Shown here piece after piece: positions 35,506-45,400 of a DNA stretch of 64,000 nt. The stretch covers positions 1 through 64,000 of the forward strand of contig NZ_FWYB01000015.1 in assembly GCF_900176505.1 (NCBI RefSeq), given 5' to 3'. A program made the position numbers and the translations under genes. The DNA comes from Pedobacter nyackensis (GTDB lineage Bacteria; Bacteroidota; Bacteroidia; Sphingobacteriales; Sphingobacteriaceae). A model generated the notes under the pieces. It saw only the letters and a program-made list of their open reading frames with translations, was not told where the DNA came from and searched no databases. Position 1 is the first letter of the stretch. Every line of letters starts with the position of its first letter.

Positions 35506-35521
35506 CCTTTATCATTAATTA

Positions 35522-37828
35522 ATGAGCCCATACAGATATTTTATTTTATCTATTGGTTTGGTATTCTGTTTTTTACAGAGCCAGGCCGAGACACAGCCTA
35601 TCAAAGGCCATATTTACGATTCTCAAACACGTCAGCCATTAGCGGATGTTGTTATTTTAAACAGATTGAAACAGCAACTAACCATATCCGATGGTAAGGG
35701 GTATTTCGAGCTAAATCCTAGTCAGCAGCAGGATACGATCATAGCTATGTTGCCAGGTTATAAAACACAGTATATAAAATTAAACCCCAATGAAAACGAC
35801 CTCAATGTGCAACTCGACGTAGATGGACTAAGCTTAAACGAGGTAAGGGTTGCGGGGTACAATAGCCATAAGACCAGTAAGGAGACCGCTGGTTCAGTCG
35901 CATTGGTTACTTCCAAAGACATCAACCGGGGGAGTGCAGTTTCATTTCAATCGGCATTTAATGCAATTCCGGGTGTTCGTATGGATCAAAGTACGCTATC
36001 CGAAGCCCGTATTTCCATTCGTGGAAATGGTGTCAGAGCCTCCTATGGCATTAGAAACATCAAAATTTATGTCAACGAAATACCCGTTACTGAGGCGGAT
36101 GGAACGACGCGGATTGAAGCATTGGATGTGAATAGCATTGGACGTGCAGAGGTGATTAAAGGTCCGGCCTCCAGCATTTATGGCGCAGGTACAGGAGGAG
36201 TAATCAACTTTCAACTGCAACGTTCTCCATATCAGGAACAGAGTTTGGAGGCTTCAGGATTAATAGGAGCCAATGGTTTACACCGTTTGGCAACGACCTA
36301 CCGCAGTGGTGGAGATAAAGTGAACAGTTATGTATCTTATGGATGGCAGGAATATGATGGTTATCGGGAGCATAGCAATGACATGCGGAGGTTCCTGACC
36401 GGTAATTTTCAGCTTTTCCCGAGTGATAAAAGGATTATTACGCTGTTGTTAAACAGGACAACGCAGCATTCGCAAATTCCGGGTTCGCTTACAGAGGATC
36501 AGTTGGCTGCCAATCCGCTACAGGCAAACCCTTCCAATCTGGATAAAGCAGCGGCAAGGTACCAAACCTGGACAAGGATCGGATTGGGACAACAGTATCG
36601 TTTTAACGATCAGTTTTCAAACACCACCAGCATATTTACTTATTTCTATGATCTAGATCACCCACTTCCATATGCTTACCTGCGTAACTTTTATCAAAGC
36701 TACGGCGGAAGAACACGATTCACTTACGATCCGGGTTTTAGTAGTTTCCCTACCCGTTTTACCATTGGTGCAGAATTTAATGAGGGCCTGACCAAAGGCA
36801 CACAGTACGTAAATAATAAGGGGGTAGAGGGAGCAATCAGTGGGAATACCGATTATCAGAATACGCAATATTCACTTTTTTATCAATCCGAGACGGCTTT
36901 AAGCACAAAGACCACGTTGACGCTTGGGATAAGCTATAATAGTCTGCACTATGATGTGCATGATTATTTGAAGCCAAACCAGAGTGGTATTAAAAAATTT
37001 AATCCACAAGCTACGCCACGTATAGCGCTAAGCCATACTTTTGGTCAGGCCTTAAGTCTGCATGCCAGTGTAAGTTCAGGGTTTTCTCCTCCTTCAGGCT
37101 CAGAGATTAAAAATGTGGATGGCTCCATTAATCCAAACCTGCAAGCTGAGAAGGGGGTGAACTATGAACTAAATGCCAAAGGAAATTTGCTGAAATCTCG
37201 CCTTGAATATGATCTGGCTGTATTTAAATTAGATATGAAAGGTGAATTGATTGGACAGTCTATACAACAGGGAATTACAATTTACAACAATGCGGGAAAA
37301 ACAAGCCATAATGGTGCTGAGTTAGCGATGTCTTATCAGATCCTAAAGGCTGATGACCAGCATGAAGTGGTAAGTCTGCGCCCATTTGTTTCGGTGACAT
37401 ATTCCGATTTCAAGTTTAAAGATTACAAAACGCTTAATGCGCAAAATCAGGTAACTGCAAGTTTTGATGGGAACCGGTTAACAGGTATTGCTCCATGTGT
37501 ATATAACTTAGGTCTTGATCTGGAAACTAAAACAGGCTTATATTTTTATGGCAGTTACTTTTACAGCGACCGTTTACCGCTAAATGATGCAAATTCGGTT
37601 TACAATCCAGCTTATCAGGAAGCAAATGCAAAAGTTGGATATAAGAAACAGTTCATTAAATGTTTGGAAGTGAATCTGTACGCAGGTTTAGATAATATCC
37701 TGAATAAAAGATATAGTTCTATAGTTTCTTTAAATGCAGTAGGATTTGGCGGCGCGAAGCCTGCTTATTTTAATCCATCACCAAAAAGAAATGGTTATGG
37801 CGGTTTAAATGTTAAATACTTATTTTAA
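35522..37828 (+). CDS. TonB-dependent outer-membrane receptor
   Basis: The 768-aa protein has a signal peptide (residues ~5-22), a carboxypeptidase-regulatory-like domain (~25-110), a TonB plug (NEVRVAGYNSHKTSKETAG to SIYGAGTGGVINFQL) and a barrel ending in GGLNVKYLF. It lacks the STN domain and the SusD partner, so it resembles siderophore or metal receptors more than SusC. Its operon neighbours (Cys-motif proteins and a SCO protein) suggest a copper-related substrate. Iron-siderophore uptake is the main alternative. Confidence 0.92.
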   Translation: MSPYRYFILSIGLVFCFLQSQAETQPIKGHIYDSQTRQPLADVVILNRLKQQLTISDGKGYFELNPSQQQDTIIAMLPGYKTQYIKLNPNENDLNVQLDVDGLSLNEVRVAGYNSHKTSKETAGSVALVTSKDINRGSAVSFQSAFNAIPGVRMDQSTLSEARISIRGNGVRASYGIRNIKIYVNEIPVTEADGTTRIEALDVNSIGRAEVIKGPASSIYGAGTGGVINFQLQRSPYQEQSLEASGLIGANGLHRLATTYRSGGDKVNSYVSYGWQEYDGYREHSNDMRRFLTGNFQLFPSDKRIITLLLNRTTQHSQIPGSLTEDQLAANPLQANPSNLDKAAARYQTWTRIGLGQQYRFNDQFSNTTSIFTYFYDLDHPLPYAYLRNFYQSYGGRTRFTYDPGFSSFPTRFTIGAEFNEGLTKGTQYVNNKGVEGAISGNTDYQNTQYSLFYQSETALSTKTTLTLGISYNSLHYDVHDYLKPNQSGIKKFNPQATPRIALSHTFGQALSLHASVSSGFSPPSGSEIKNVDGSINPNLQAEKGVNYELNAKGNLLKSRLEYDLAVFKLDMKGELIGQSIQQGITIYNNAGKTSHNGAELAMSYQILKADDQHEVVSLRPFVSVTYSDFKFKDYKTLNAQNQVTASFDGNRLTGIAPCVYNLGLDLETKTGLYFYGSYFYSDRLPLNDANSVYNPAYQEANAKVGYKKQFIKCLEVNLYAGLDNILNKRYSSIVSLNAVGFGGAKPAYFNPSPKRNGYGGLNVKYLF

Positions 37829-37833
37829 TTAAG

Positions 37834-39108
37834 ATGAAGAAGATCAGTTTTCCTCTACTTGTTGTTACGCTATTACTGGCTGCCTGCAATGGTAAACCTG
37901 GTGTAAATGAATCTAAAGCATTAAATACTTCAGGGTTAGAAGCTGTTGGACCTTATTTTACCTCGGATCATAAAGGTAATGCGGTGTTGTGCTGGACTGA
38001 ACAGGATGTTCAGGATTCTTTGTACCGATTGAAGTATGCTGTGTATGATCAGCAGAAAGATCAGTTTGGTAGAAGTGTTACTGTTCCAGGTTCAGCCGGT
38101 TGCAGTGTTTCTGCGGAAAGTATGGCTAAGATTGTGTTTAAATCAGATGGGACCGTTATGGCTGTCTTTGCAAAACGTTTCCCTAACGAAAAGAGTCCAT
38201 ATGCCGGAGCAATTTATTATAGCATGTCGGCAGATGGTAAAAACTGGTCAGACCCAGACTTTTTACATTCGGATACCAGTCATGCCTATGGACGAAGTTT
38301 CTTTGATCTGACCAGGTTAAAAGATGGTGAACTTGCTGCAGTATGGTTAGATGGTCGCTTTGGTAAGTCGATTAAAGGTTCTGCCTTGTTTTTTAACCGG
38401 ACCGAAAAGGGAAAGGGTTTTGCGGCAGAAACCTGTTTGGATAAGGGCACTTGCGAGTGTTGCAGGACAGATTTCATGACAGATGAGCAGGGAAATCTGC
38501 ACATGGCTTATAGAAGCATTATGTTCCCGACGGCACTTTCAGATAAACAGGTAAGGGACATGGTTTATAAGAAGTCGACAGATAATGGCCAGACGTTTAG
38601 TGAAGCAAAAACGATTAGTAACGACAACTGGGAAATTAATGGTTGCCCACATTCAGGACCTTCGCTGGCCGTTACTGATCATACACTTCATGCGGTATGG
38701 TTTACAGCAGGGGGAAGTTCGGGATTGTACGAAACATCGGCCACAGAATCCGGTTTTCGTCCCCGTCAGTTGATTACTGCATCAGGTAAGCATCCTCAGT
38801 TGGTTGCCTTAGCTAATGGGAAAATAGCTATGGTCTGCGAAGAGTCAGCAGACCATGGACATGATCATATGAATATGGATCATTCGAAAGCGGGCATGAC
38901 AATGAGCCATAGTGCTCCGGCAGGTATGAGCAAAATAGTTTTGAGGATTTCAGGAAATGGAGAGCCAGAAAACAAAATAGAATTGACTAAAGGTTTAGAA
39001 GCTGATAACCATGCTGTTTTAACGCCTGTTAATGGAGGATTGCTGGTTGCCTGGGTTAGAGAAGGAGAAAAAGGGGCTAGCATACATTACACTTATTTAA
39101 AGCAGTAA
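37834..39108 (+). CDS. Lipoprotein of sialidase-like propeller type with CxCC and His/Met-rich segments
   Basis: The 424-aa protein has a lipoprotein signal (LLLAAC, Cys18) and repeated Asp-rich strand motifs (SADGKNWSDP, STDNGQTFSEA) of the BNR/sialidase-like propeller type. Unusual features are a Cys cluster (C201, C207, C209, C210; CECCRTDF) and a His/Met-rich stretch at residues 339-365 (HGHDHMNMDH, MTMSHS), both typical of copper binding. No sialidase catalytic triad can be made out with confidence. It lies 5 nt after the TonB receptor gene and is probably its surface or periplasmic partner. Confidence 0.8.
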   Translation: MKKISFPLLVVTLLLAACNGKPGVNESKALNTSGLEAVGPYFTSDHKGNAVLCWTEQDVQDSLYRLKYAVYDQQKDQFGRSVTVPGSAGCSVSAESMAKIVFKSDGTVMAVFAKRFPNEKSPYAGAIYYSMSADGKNWSDPDFLHSDTSHAYGRSFFDLTRLKDGELAAVWLDGRFGKSIKGSALFFNRTEKGKGFAAETCLDKGTCECCRTDFMTDEQGNLHMAYRSIMFPTALSDKQVRDMVYKKSTDNGQTFSEAKTISNDNWEINGCPHSGPSLAVTDHTLHAVWFTAGGSSGLYETSATESGFRPRQLITASGKHPQLVALANGKIAMVCEESADHGHDHMNMDHSKAGMTMSHSAPAGMSKIVLRISGNGEPENKIELTKGLEADNHAVLTPVNGGLLVAWVREGEKGASIHYTYLKQ

Positions 39109-39180
39109 AGACTGTTAAATTTTATAATTAATAATAACTAAGCTTGGCAAGCTTTATAACCATAAAAAAACAAATATATA

Positions 39181-39618
39181 ATGATGAAGAAATCAATTGG
39201 AATACTGCTGATCAGTGTGGCAGCAATAGCTTGTACACAAAAAGGTGATTATAAGCGCGTAAGGGATGAAGTGATGAAGTTTCACGATGTGGTGATGGCC
39301 GATCATGGCAAGATCATAAACAATCAGATGGCCTTAGATACTTTAGTTAAGGATTTAAAAGGTCTTAAGTTGAAGTATCCTAAAGTAGATACGCTTAAGG
39401 AGAAAGCAGAAATTACTGCTTTGCTGAACAAATTAACTACAGCAGAAGATAGTATGAATGATTGGATGCATAAGTTTGAACCGGATGTAACCGGTAAATC
39501 AAATGATGAAGCTATACAATATTTCGAAGCTGAAAAATCTAAAATAGCGACAATCGACAGTCTTTATAAAGTTGAGATTAAAGTATCTGGTGAATATTTA
39601 AGCAAATTCAAGAAATAA
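39181..39618 (+). CDS. Small helical lipoprotein of unknown function
   Basis: The 145-aa protein has a lipoprotein signal (VAAIAC, Cys18) followed by predicted helices. Residues 30-45 (EVMKFHDVVMADHGKI) and the segment DSMNDWMHKFEP repeat a pattern of Met and His on helix faces, which could be a metal site in a helical bundle. I recognise no named domain. The gene ends directly at the start of the SCO gene (stop and ATG adjacent), so the two are coupled. A role in copper handling is inferred from neighbours. Confidence 0.7.
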   Translation: MMKKSIGILLISVAAIACTQKGDYKRVRDEVMKFHDVVMADHGKIINNQMALDTLVKDLKGLKLKYPKVDTLKEKAEITALLNKLTTAEDSMNDWMHKFEPDVTGKSNDEAIQYFEAEKSKIATIDSLYKVEIKVSGEYLSKFKK

Positions 39619-40257
39619 ATGAATAGATCGGGAATGTATTTAGCGCTATTGACCTTGTTTCTTTTTAGCTGCAAGGATAAGCAAAAGCGTTTGCCGTTTT
39701 TGCAATTGGAAACAACGGAAAAGGTAGTAGATGGTAAAACGGTGATTGATTCTTCATTCAGGACCATACCGGCTTTTAAATTGTTAAATCAGGACAGTAC
39801 GGAAGTTACTGAAAAGGATTTCGACGGTACCATTTACGTAGCTGATTTTTTCTTTACGTCATGTCCAACTATTTGCCCGGTGATGCATCGAAATCTTTTA
39901 AAGGTATATCAGAAATATAAAGGCAATCCGGAAGTTAAGCTGGCTTCGCATACCATTGATGTAAAATACGATGTTCCTTCAAGAATGAAAACTTATGCTA
40001 CAAAATTGGGCATTGAGGGTACGCAATGGGAGTATTTATGGGGATCAAGGGACGAAATCTATGCGCTTGCTGAGCGTAATTATCTGGTTTCTGCTCAGGA
40101 AGATAAGGCTGCACCTGGTGGATTTATCCATCAGGGGTATTTGGTCCTGGTAGATAAAGAAAAACGTATCAGAGGGGCTTACGATGGTACGCAAGACAAG
40201 GACCTCGAGCAATTGTTAGCAGATATGGATGTATTATTGAAAGAATACAAACGCTAA
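39619..40257 (+). CDS. SCO1/SenC-family lipoprotein of the proposed copper cluster
   Basis: The 212-aa protein has a lipobox Cys at 18 (LFLFSC), a thioredoxin-like SCO fold with CxxxC copper ligands C82 and C86 (FTSCPTICPVMH) and the third ligand His in FIHQGYLVLVD. It should bind copper and pass it to cytochrome oxidase or keep its thiols reduced. It closes the five-gene cluster begun at 34968. A decayed copy lies at 52192-52524 and a further SCO gene at 18911. Confidence 0.93.
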   Translation: MNRSGMYLALLTLFLFSCKDKQKRLPFLQLETTEKVVDGKTVIDSSFRTIPAFKLLNQDSTEVTEKDFDGTIYVADFFFTSCPTICPVMHRNLLKVYQKYKGNPEVKLASHTIDVKYDVPSRMKTYATKLGIEGTQWEYLWGSRDEIYALAERNYLVSAQEDKAAPGGFIHQGYLVLVDKEKRIRGAYDGTQDKDLEQLLADMDVLLKEYKR

Positions 40258-40286
40258 TTCATTCATATCGATTTCATCGGTAGTAC

Positions 40287-40364
40287 AGGCCAATCTTAAA
40301 AATGGCAGTTTGTTTTTGGATGGATATCCAAGGCAAAGCGCTGAAATTTAGGTTGGCCTTTTTA
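40287..40364 (+). terminator. Terminator after the SCO gene
   Basis: AGGCCAATCT (40287-40296) pairs with AGGTTGGCCT (40350-40359, one T-G) and is followed by TTTTTAT. The long loop holds a second hairpin (TTGGAT/ATCCAA). Confidence 0.75.
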
Positions 40365-40427
40365 TATCTCCTAAAATTTATTTATCATTGAGCAATTTCA
40401 AAGTATTTTCTACTGGAAATAAAGCGG

Positions 40428-41000
40428 ATGATAGATTATAGCAGATATACAGATCAGCAATTGATTGCGCTTTTAAAAGGTGGCGACCATGTTGCCTATA
40501 CCGAATTTTATGACCGGTATTTTCAGTTGTTATTTGTGTATACCTATAAAAAACTAAGAGATGAGGCGGAGGCAAAGGATGTAGTTCAGGATTTTTTCAC
40601 TGTATTGTGGATGAAACGCGAATTGCTTAATTTCAGCTCTTCTATTCCCGCATATTGTTTTACAGCTATTAACAACAGGATTATTGATCTTTTTCTACAC
40701 AGAAAGGTGGCAGATAAATACATTGGCTGTATTCCTATTGATCAAGAAGAAGCTAAAACGGATCATCTGGTGCGGGAAAAACAACTAATGGCTTATATTG
40801 AAAAGGAAATACATGCTTTACCTTCCAAAATGCGTCAAATATTTGAGATGAGCAGAAAATCCAACTATACCTATAAGGAAATAGCGAATGAATTGTCTAT
40901 TTCGGAAAAAACCGTTCATCGTCAGATGTCCAATGCTTTAATGCGATTGAGGACTAAGTTGGGCTCATTCATTTTCCTTGCTTTTCTGATGAAGTTTTAA
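40428..41000 (+). CDS. ECF sigma-70 factor of the second SusCD locus
   Basis: The 190-aa protein has sigma region 2 (AYTEFYDRYFQLLFVYTYKKL, DEAEAKDVVQDFF) and region 4 (PSKMRQIFEMSRKSNYTYKEIANELSISEKTVHRQM). It is a FecI-like ECF factor that should read promoters of the downstream SusCD operon and be held by the FecR protein encoded 88 nt downstream. The start ATG is at 40428. Confidence 0.93.
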   Translation: MIDYSRYTDQQLIALLKGGDHVAYTEFYDRYFQLLFVYTYKKLRDEAEAKDVVQDFFTVLWMKRELLNFSSSIPAYCFTAINNRIIDLFLHRKVADKYIGCIPIDQEEAKTDHLVREKQLMAYIEKEIHALPSKMRQIFEMSRKSNYTYKEIANELSISEKTVHRQMSNALMRLRTKLGSFIFLAFLMKF

Positions 41001-41088
41001 TTTTTTAAAAAAAAAGAAAAATTTTTCTGCACGTATAGGGGGGACTTCCTCGTCATACCATTGATTACGGGAATTATCCGCTTTAGGT

Positions 41089-42249
41089 ATGACAGAACAA
41101 GAGAGAGAATTACTTAGAAAATATAATGCAGGTCAGTGTACTGAAGCTGAAAGTGCTGCTGTAGAAAAATGGCTGTTTGAACTCAATAATGAGCCAGTTG
41201 ATTTATCAGCGGAAAAACTAGCCATGATAAAGGCAGAGATTCGTAACCAGTTGCCTGAAGAAATAGTTATAACCAAGACAAGATTGGCGTATTGGCCGCG
41301 CATTGCAGCAGCAGTTGCGCTAATTGCTTTTGGCACAGGTCTGTTTTATTTAATGGCCATCCGTCAGGCCGAAAGAAGCAACGACCTGGCTCAATCAGTT
41401 TATGCTAATGATGTTGCTCCCGGTAGAAATTCGGCGACACTTACGCTGGCAAACGGAAAAAAGATTGTTTTATCTGAAGCGCAAAATGGAGAATTGGCAA
41501 AAGAATCGGGCGTGGTAGTTTCTAAAACTGCAGACGGGCAAATTATTTATAATGTCATTCCTCACGCATCGTCAGGCCTGACTTACAATACACTTTCAAC
41601 GGCAAAAGGAGAGACTTTTCAGGTACGATTACCAGATGGAAGTTTGGTTGTTTTAAATGCCGCTTCAAGCTTAACTTATGCTACGACGCTAAATACATTG
41701 CCAGAACGTAGAGTTAAACTTGCTGGAGAGGCTTATTTTGAGGTAACTAAGGCCATGGTTAAGGAACAAGATGATCGTCTTAAAGTAAAAAGAAAACCTT
41801 TTATTGTAGTAACGGATAAACAGGAAGTTGAGGTGTTGGGCACTCACTTTAACATCAATAGTTATTTGGATGAGCCTGGGATAAAAACAACATTATTGGA
41901 AGGATCAGTGAGGGTGTCGAACGGATCAATAGAAAAACTACTAAAACCCGGGCAACAAGCGCTGGCTAAGCAGGATGGGTTTTTAATCAGGGAAGTCAAC
42001 ATTCAACAGGCTGTTGCCTGGAAGAATGGAACTTTTGATTTTGATAATGAAGACATTCAGGGCGTGATGCGTAAAATTTCGAGATGGTATAATGTTGAAG
42101 TTACGTTTGAAGGAGAGGTTTCTAAGGAAAGATTTAATGGTGCGCTCTCGCGCAAAAAGAACATCAGTCAGATGTTGAAAATGTTGGAATCAACCGGAGT
42201 CGTTCATTTTAAAATAGAAGGAAGGAGGGTTATCGTTATCAACAACTGA
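41089..42249 (+). CDS. FecR-family anti-sigma factor (second locus)
   Basis: The 386-aa protein has a cytoplasmic N-terminal part (1-68), one membrane helix (~69-87) and a periplasmic FecR domain (GETFQVRLPDGSLVVLNAAS, EAYFEVTK, EVEVLGTHFNINSY) with a C-terminal DUF4974 domain. It receives the signal from the SusC STN domain and controls the sigma factor at 40428. The layout and length match the FecR protein at 8472. Confidence 0.93.
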   Translation: MTEQERELLRKYNAGQCTEAESAAVEKWLFELNNEPVDLSAEKLAMIKAEIRNQLPEEIVITKTRLAYWPRIAAAVALIAFGTGLFYLMAIRQAERSNDLAQSVYANDVAPGRNSATLTLANGKKIVLSEAQNGELAKESGVVVSKTADGQIIYNVIPHASSGLTYNTLSTAKGETFQVRLPDGSLVVLNAASSLTYATTLNTLPERRVKLAGEAYFEVTKAMVKEQDDRLKVKRKPFIVVTDKQEVEVLGTHFNINSYLDEPGIKTTLLEGSVRVSNGSIEKLLKPGQQALAKQDGFLIREVNIQQAVAWKNGTFDFDNEDIQGVMRKISRWYNVEVTFEGEVSKERFNGALSRKKNISQMLKMLESTGVVHFKIEGRRVIVINN

Positions 42250-42272
42250 GCTAACCGATAATCTTATAAAGC

Positions 42273-42300
42273 CAGGAAACCGACGGTCATCGGAATCCTG
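42273..42300 (+). promoter_or_regulatory. Leader hairpin between FecR and SusC (second locus)
   Basis: CAGGA (42273-42277) pairs with TCCTG (42296-42300) and, after a 2x2 internal loop of A, CCGA (42280-42283) pairs with TCGG (42290-42293). This matches the layout of the hairpins at 9681 and 54555 with unrelated bases. Confidence 0.55.
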
Positions 42301-42345
42301 ACTAAAGTGTGGATTGTCAATACATTAAAAACATATCAACTAACT

Positions 42346-42387
42346 GCGATTACCTGGCCCATCTTGCAAATGAAAAGGTAAAATCGC
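42346..42387 (+). promoter_or_regulatory. Second leader hairpin, 17 nt before the SusC start
   Basis: GCGATT (42346-42351) pairs with AATCGC (42382-42387) and ACCT (42352-42355) with AGGT (42376-42379), with a 2-nt bulge. The position relative to susC matches the hairpin at 9763-9797. Confidence 0.5.
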
Positions 42388-42404
42388 CTAACCAAACTTA
42401 TCAA

Positions 42405-45400
42405 ATGTACAATTTTTACTTAAAGAAAATGGTGCAGCCGCCAGACTGTATCGCAAGAATTCTGTTGATTATGAGGTTTACCCTACTAATTCTAATCACG
42501 GCTATTTTACAGGTTAGCGCAAGTTCATTTGCGCAGAAAATAACACTGTCTGAAAAAAACGCGCCCCTGAGAAAGGTATTTGATCAAATAAGAACGCAAA
42601 GTGGTTACGACTTTTTGTTTACCAGCACCATACTTAAAGATGCTAAACGAGTAAGTATCGATATTAAAGATGCGGAGATTGATGTTGTTTTGCGCAAAAT
42701 ATTTGAAGGACAACCACTGAAGTATACCATCGATGAGAAAACAGTTTTAATCAAAGCCAAAGAGAAAAACTTCCTGGATAACCTGATAGCTGAATTACAG
42801 GCTATTGATGTTAAAGGCAGAGTTTTGACGGAAACCGGAAATAACCTTGTTGGCGCTTCTATTGCCATTAAAGGAACAACTAGAGCAGTCAGAACTAATA
42901 GTAATGGAGAGTTTACCATTGGCAATGTAGATGAAAATGCAATCCTGGTGATTTCTTATATGGGGTATGAAACCAGGGAAGTTAAGGCTGAGAAAGTGAT
43001 CAATGTTGTTTTAAAAATAGACATGACCGCTTTAAGTGAAGTCGTGGTGGTAGGATACGGCACACAAAAGAAATCAAACTTGTCCGGCGCGGTATCTTCT
43101 ATAAAAGGTGAAGAATTGTTGAAAGGTCCCTCAACAAATGTATCAAGTTTATTGGATGGCCGACTACCCGGAATATCCTCAGTTCAGGAATCTGGGGAAC
43201 CTGGAGTTGATCAGGCTTCGCTTCGAATACGAGGCTCAAATTATGCAGTAACTTATATTGTAGATGGGATGCCGCGTTCCATTAATGATTTAGACCCGAA
43301 TGATATAGAAAGTATATCGGTTTTGAAAGATGGTGCTGCAGCTTCAGTATATGGATTGAAGGCTGCTGGAGGGGTAATTATTGTAACCACCAAGAAAGGG
43401 CTTTCAGGTAAACCAACCCTAAACTACAACGGATCAATGGGCGTTTCTTTAAATGCCAATTTTCCTAAATTTATGAATGGTCCTCAGTTTGCCAATTATT
43501 ACAACATGGCTGATATGATGGATAAACTGGCCAATGGAACGATTAGGAATAGAAATGAGTATACGCCGATTTTTTTAAAGGCTGATGTAGATGCCATGTT
43601 AAACGGAGATCCTACCGATGGTTGGGACAATGTAAATTATATAGATGAAGTTTTTGGTACAGGACGTACCGCCAAGCACAATCTTTCTGTTCAGGGCGGA
43701 AAAGACAATACCAATTATTTTGTATCGGTTGGGTATTTGGGCAATAAAGGAAATATCAAAAATTTTGAATATGATCGCTATAACCTACGGAGTAATATAT
43801 CCACTAAAGTAGCGCAACATGTTAATTTAGATTTAGGTGTAGCAGGGAATGTGGGATACAGACAAACTCCTGGATTTCTTTCCGGTGGTACCGATAGCAG
43901 CCCTGATTTAGGTGAACAAGGATGGTTTTCAATTGCAAAACAAACAATCGGTATGCATCCTTATCTACCGATAAAATACAATGGTCTTTATACCGGTGTT
44001 ACACCCCGAAATAATTCTGGGGCACCAAATAGCCCACTTGCCGCTATTAATGAATCGGGATATAAAAAAACAAATGCTGTAGATCTACAGACCAATCTTT
44101 CCTTGCAGTACAATACACCATGGGTAAAAGGGTTAAGCTTTAAAGCTACCGGATCTTACGATTACAGTACTTCTCATAATAAGAATCTGGATACGTACTA
44201 TTCGGTAAATTCAGTAAGGCTAACAGATGCAACCAGTAAGTTGGGATTTAATAAAATGCTCGATCCAAGAGGTAGATCTTTTAATGCATTAGGGGAAGGC
44301 CAATATCAAAGTACACAATTAGTAGGACAGGGTAGTGTGGCTTATAAAAATAAATTTAGCGAGCACAATTTTGATGTTTTGGCCCTGGTAGAAATTCGCG
44401 ACAATAAGTCTAACTCATTATCTGCATATGCTAAAGATGTGGCTTTCCCGGAACTGCCAGAGCTAGGCCTGAATACACCGGCCGATAGTCCTATTGGTGG
44501 ATGGAGTTCCGGATCGAGAAGTTTAGGGTATGTATTCCGATTAAAATATGATTATAATGAAAAATATCTCGCGGAATTCACCGGGCGGTATGACGGCTCT
44601 TATAAGTTCGCAGGAAATATTGATGGTAAACGTTGGGGATTTTTTCCTTCTGCATCCTTAGCCTGGAGAGTTTCTAAGGAAGATTTTATGAGTAAGCAAA
44701 CTACCATTGATGATTTAAAGATCAGGGCTTCCGTGGGTTTGTTGGGGAATGATGGCGTGCCTGATTTTTCATTCTTAAGTACTTACGCTTTCGGTAGCAA
44801 ATTGCCTATGAATGGTGCTTTGCAAAATTCATTATATACAAGTGTAATAGCCAATCCGAATCTTTCCTGGGAAAAAACGCTTTCTTACAATGTGGGAGCT
44901 GACTTAAGCATGTGGAAGGGCTTGCTAGGAATTGAGTTTGACGCATTTTACACTTATACGTATGATATCTTGACGGGGATGTCGGCCGGTTATCCACCTT
45001 CAATGGGCGGATATTATTTCTCCTACGAAAACTTTAGTGCAACAGATGCAAAAGGTTTTGAATTGATGCTGAAACACAATAACAGTTTCAATTTAGCTGG
45101 TAAAGCATTTAAGTATCGAATTTCTCCTAATGTTACTTTTGCCAGAAACAGATGGATCAAATATCCTGACAGTGAGAATGCTCCGGAAATTCAAAAGGTA
45201 ACCGGAAGAAGGACTGGAATTGTTTCGGGTTGGGTTGCTGATGGACTTTTCCGTTCGGAAGAAGAAATAGACAATTCGGCCTGGTATGGCAGTCGCCCAA
45301 ATCTTGGGGATATTAAATATAGAGACCTGAATGGTGACGGTAAAATTGATTACCAGGATAGGGGACTAATTGGCCGACCGAACAGACCTGAATTGACGTA

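Noticed and set aside
39140..39154. AAGCTTG/CAAGCTT dyad before the small helical lipoprotein gene
   Set aside because: It is a short 7-bp dyad with a 1-bp centre and could easily occur by chance; there is no supporting context.
42309..42404. N-terminal extension of the second SusC from a GTG codon
   Set aside because: It would include the leader hairpin and has no similarity to SusC; ATG at 42405 fits the start pattern of the other two.
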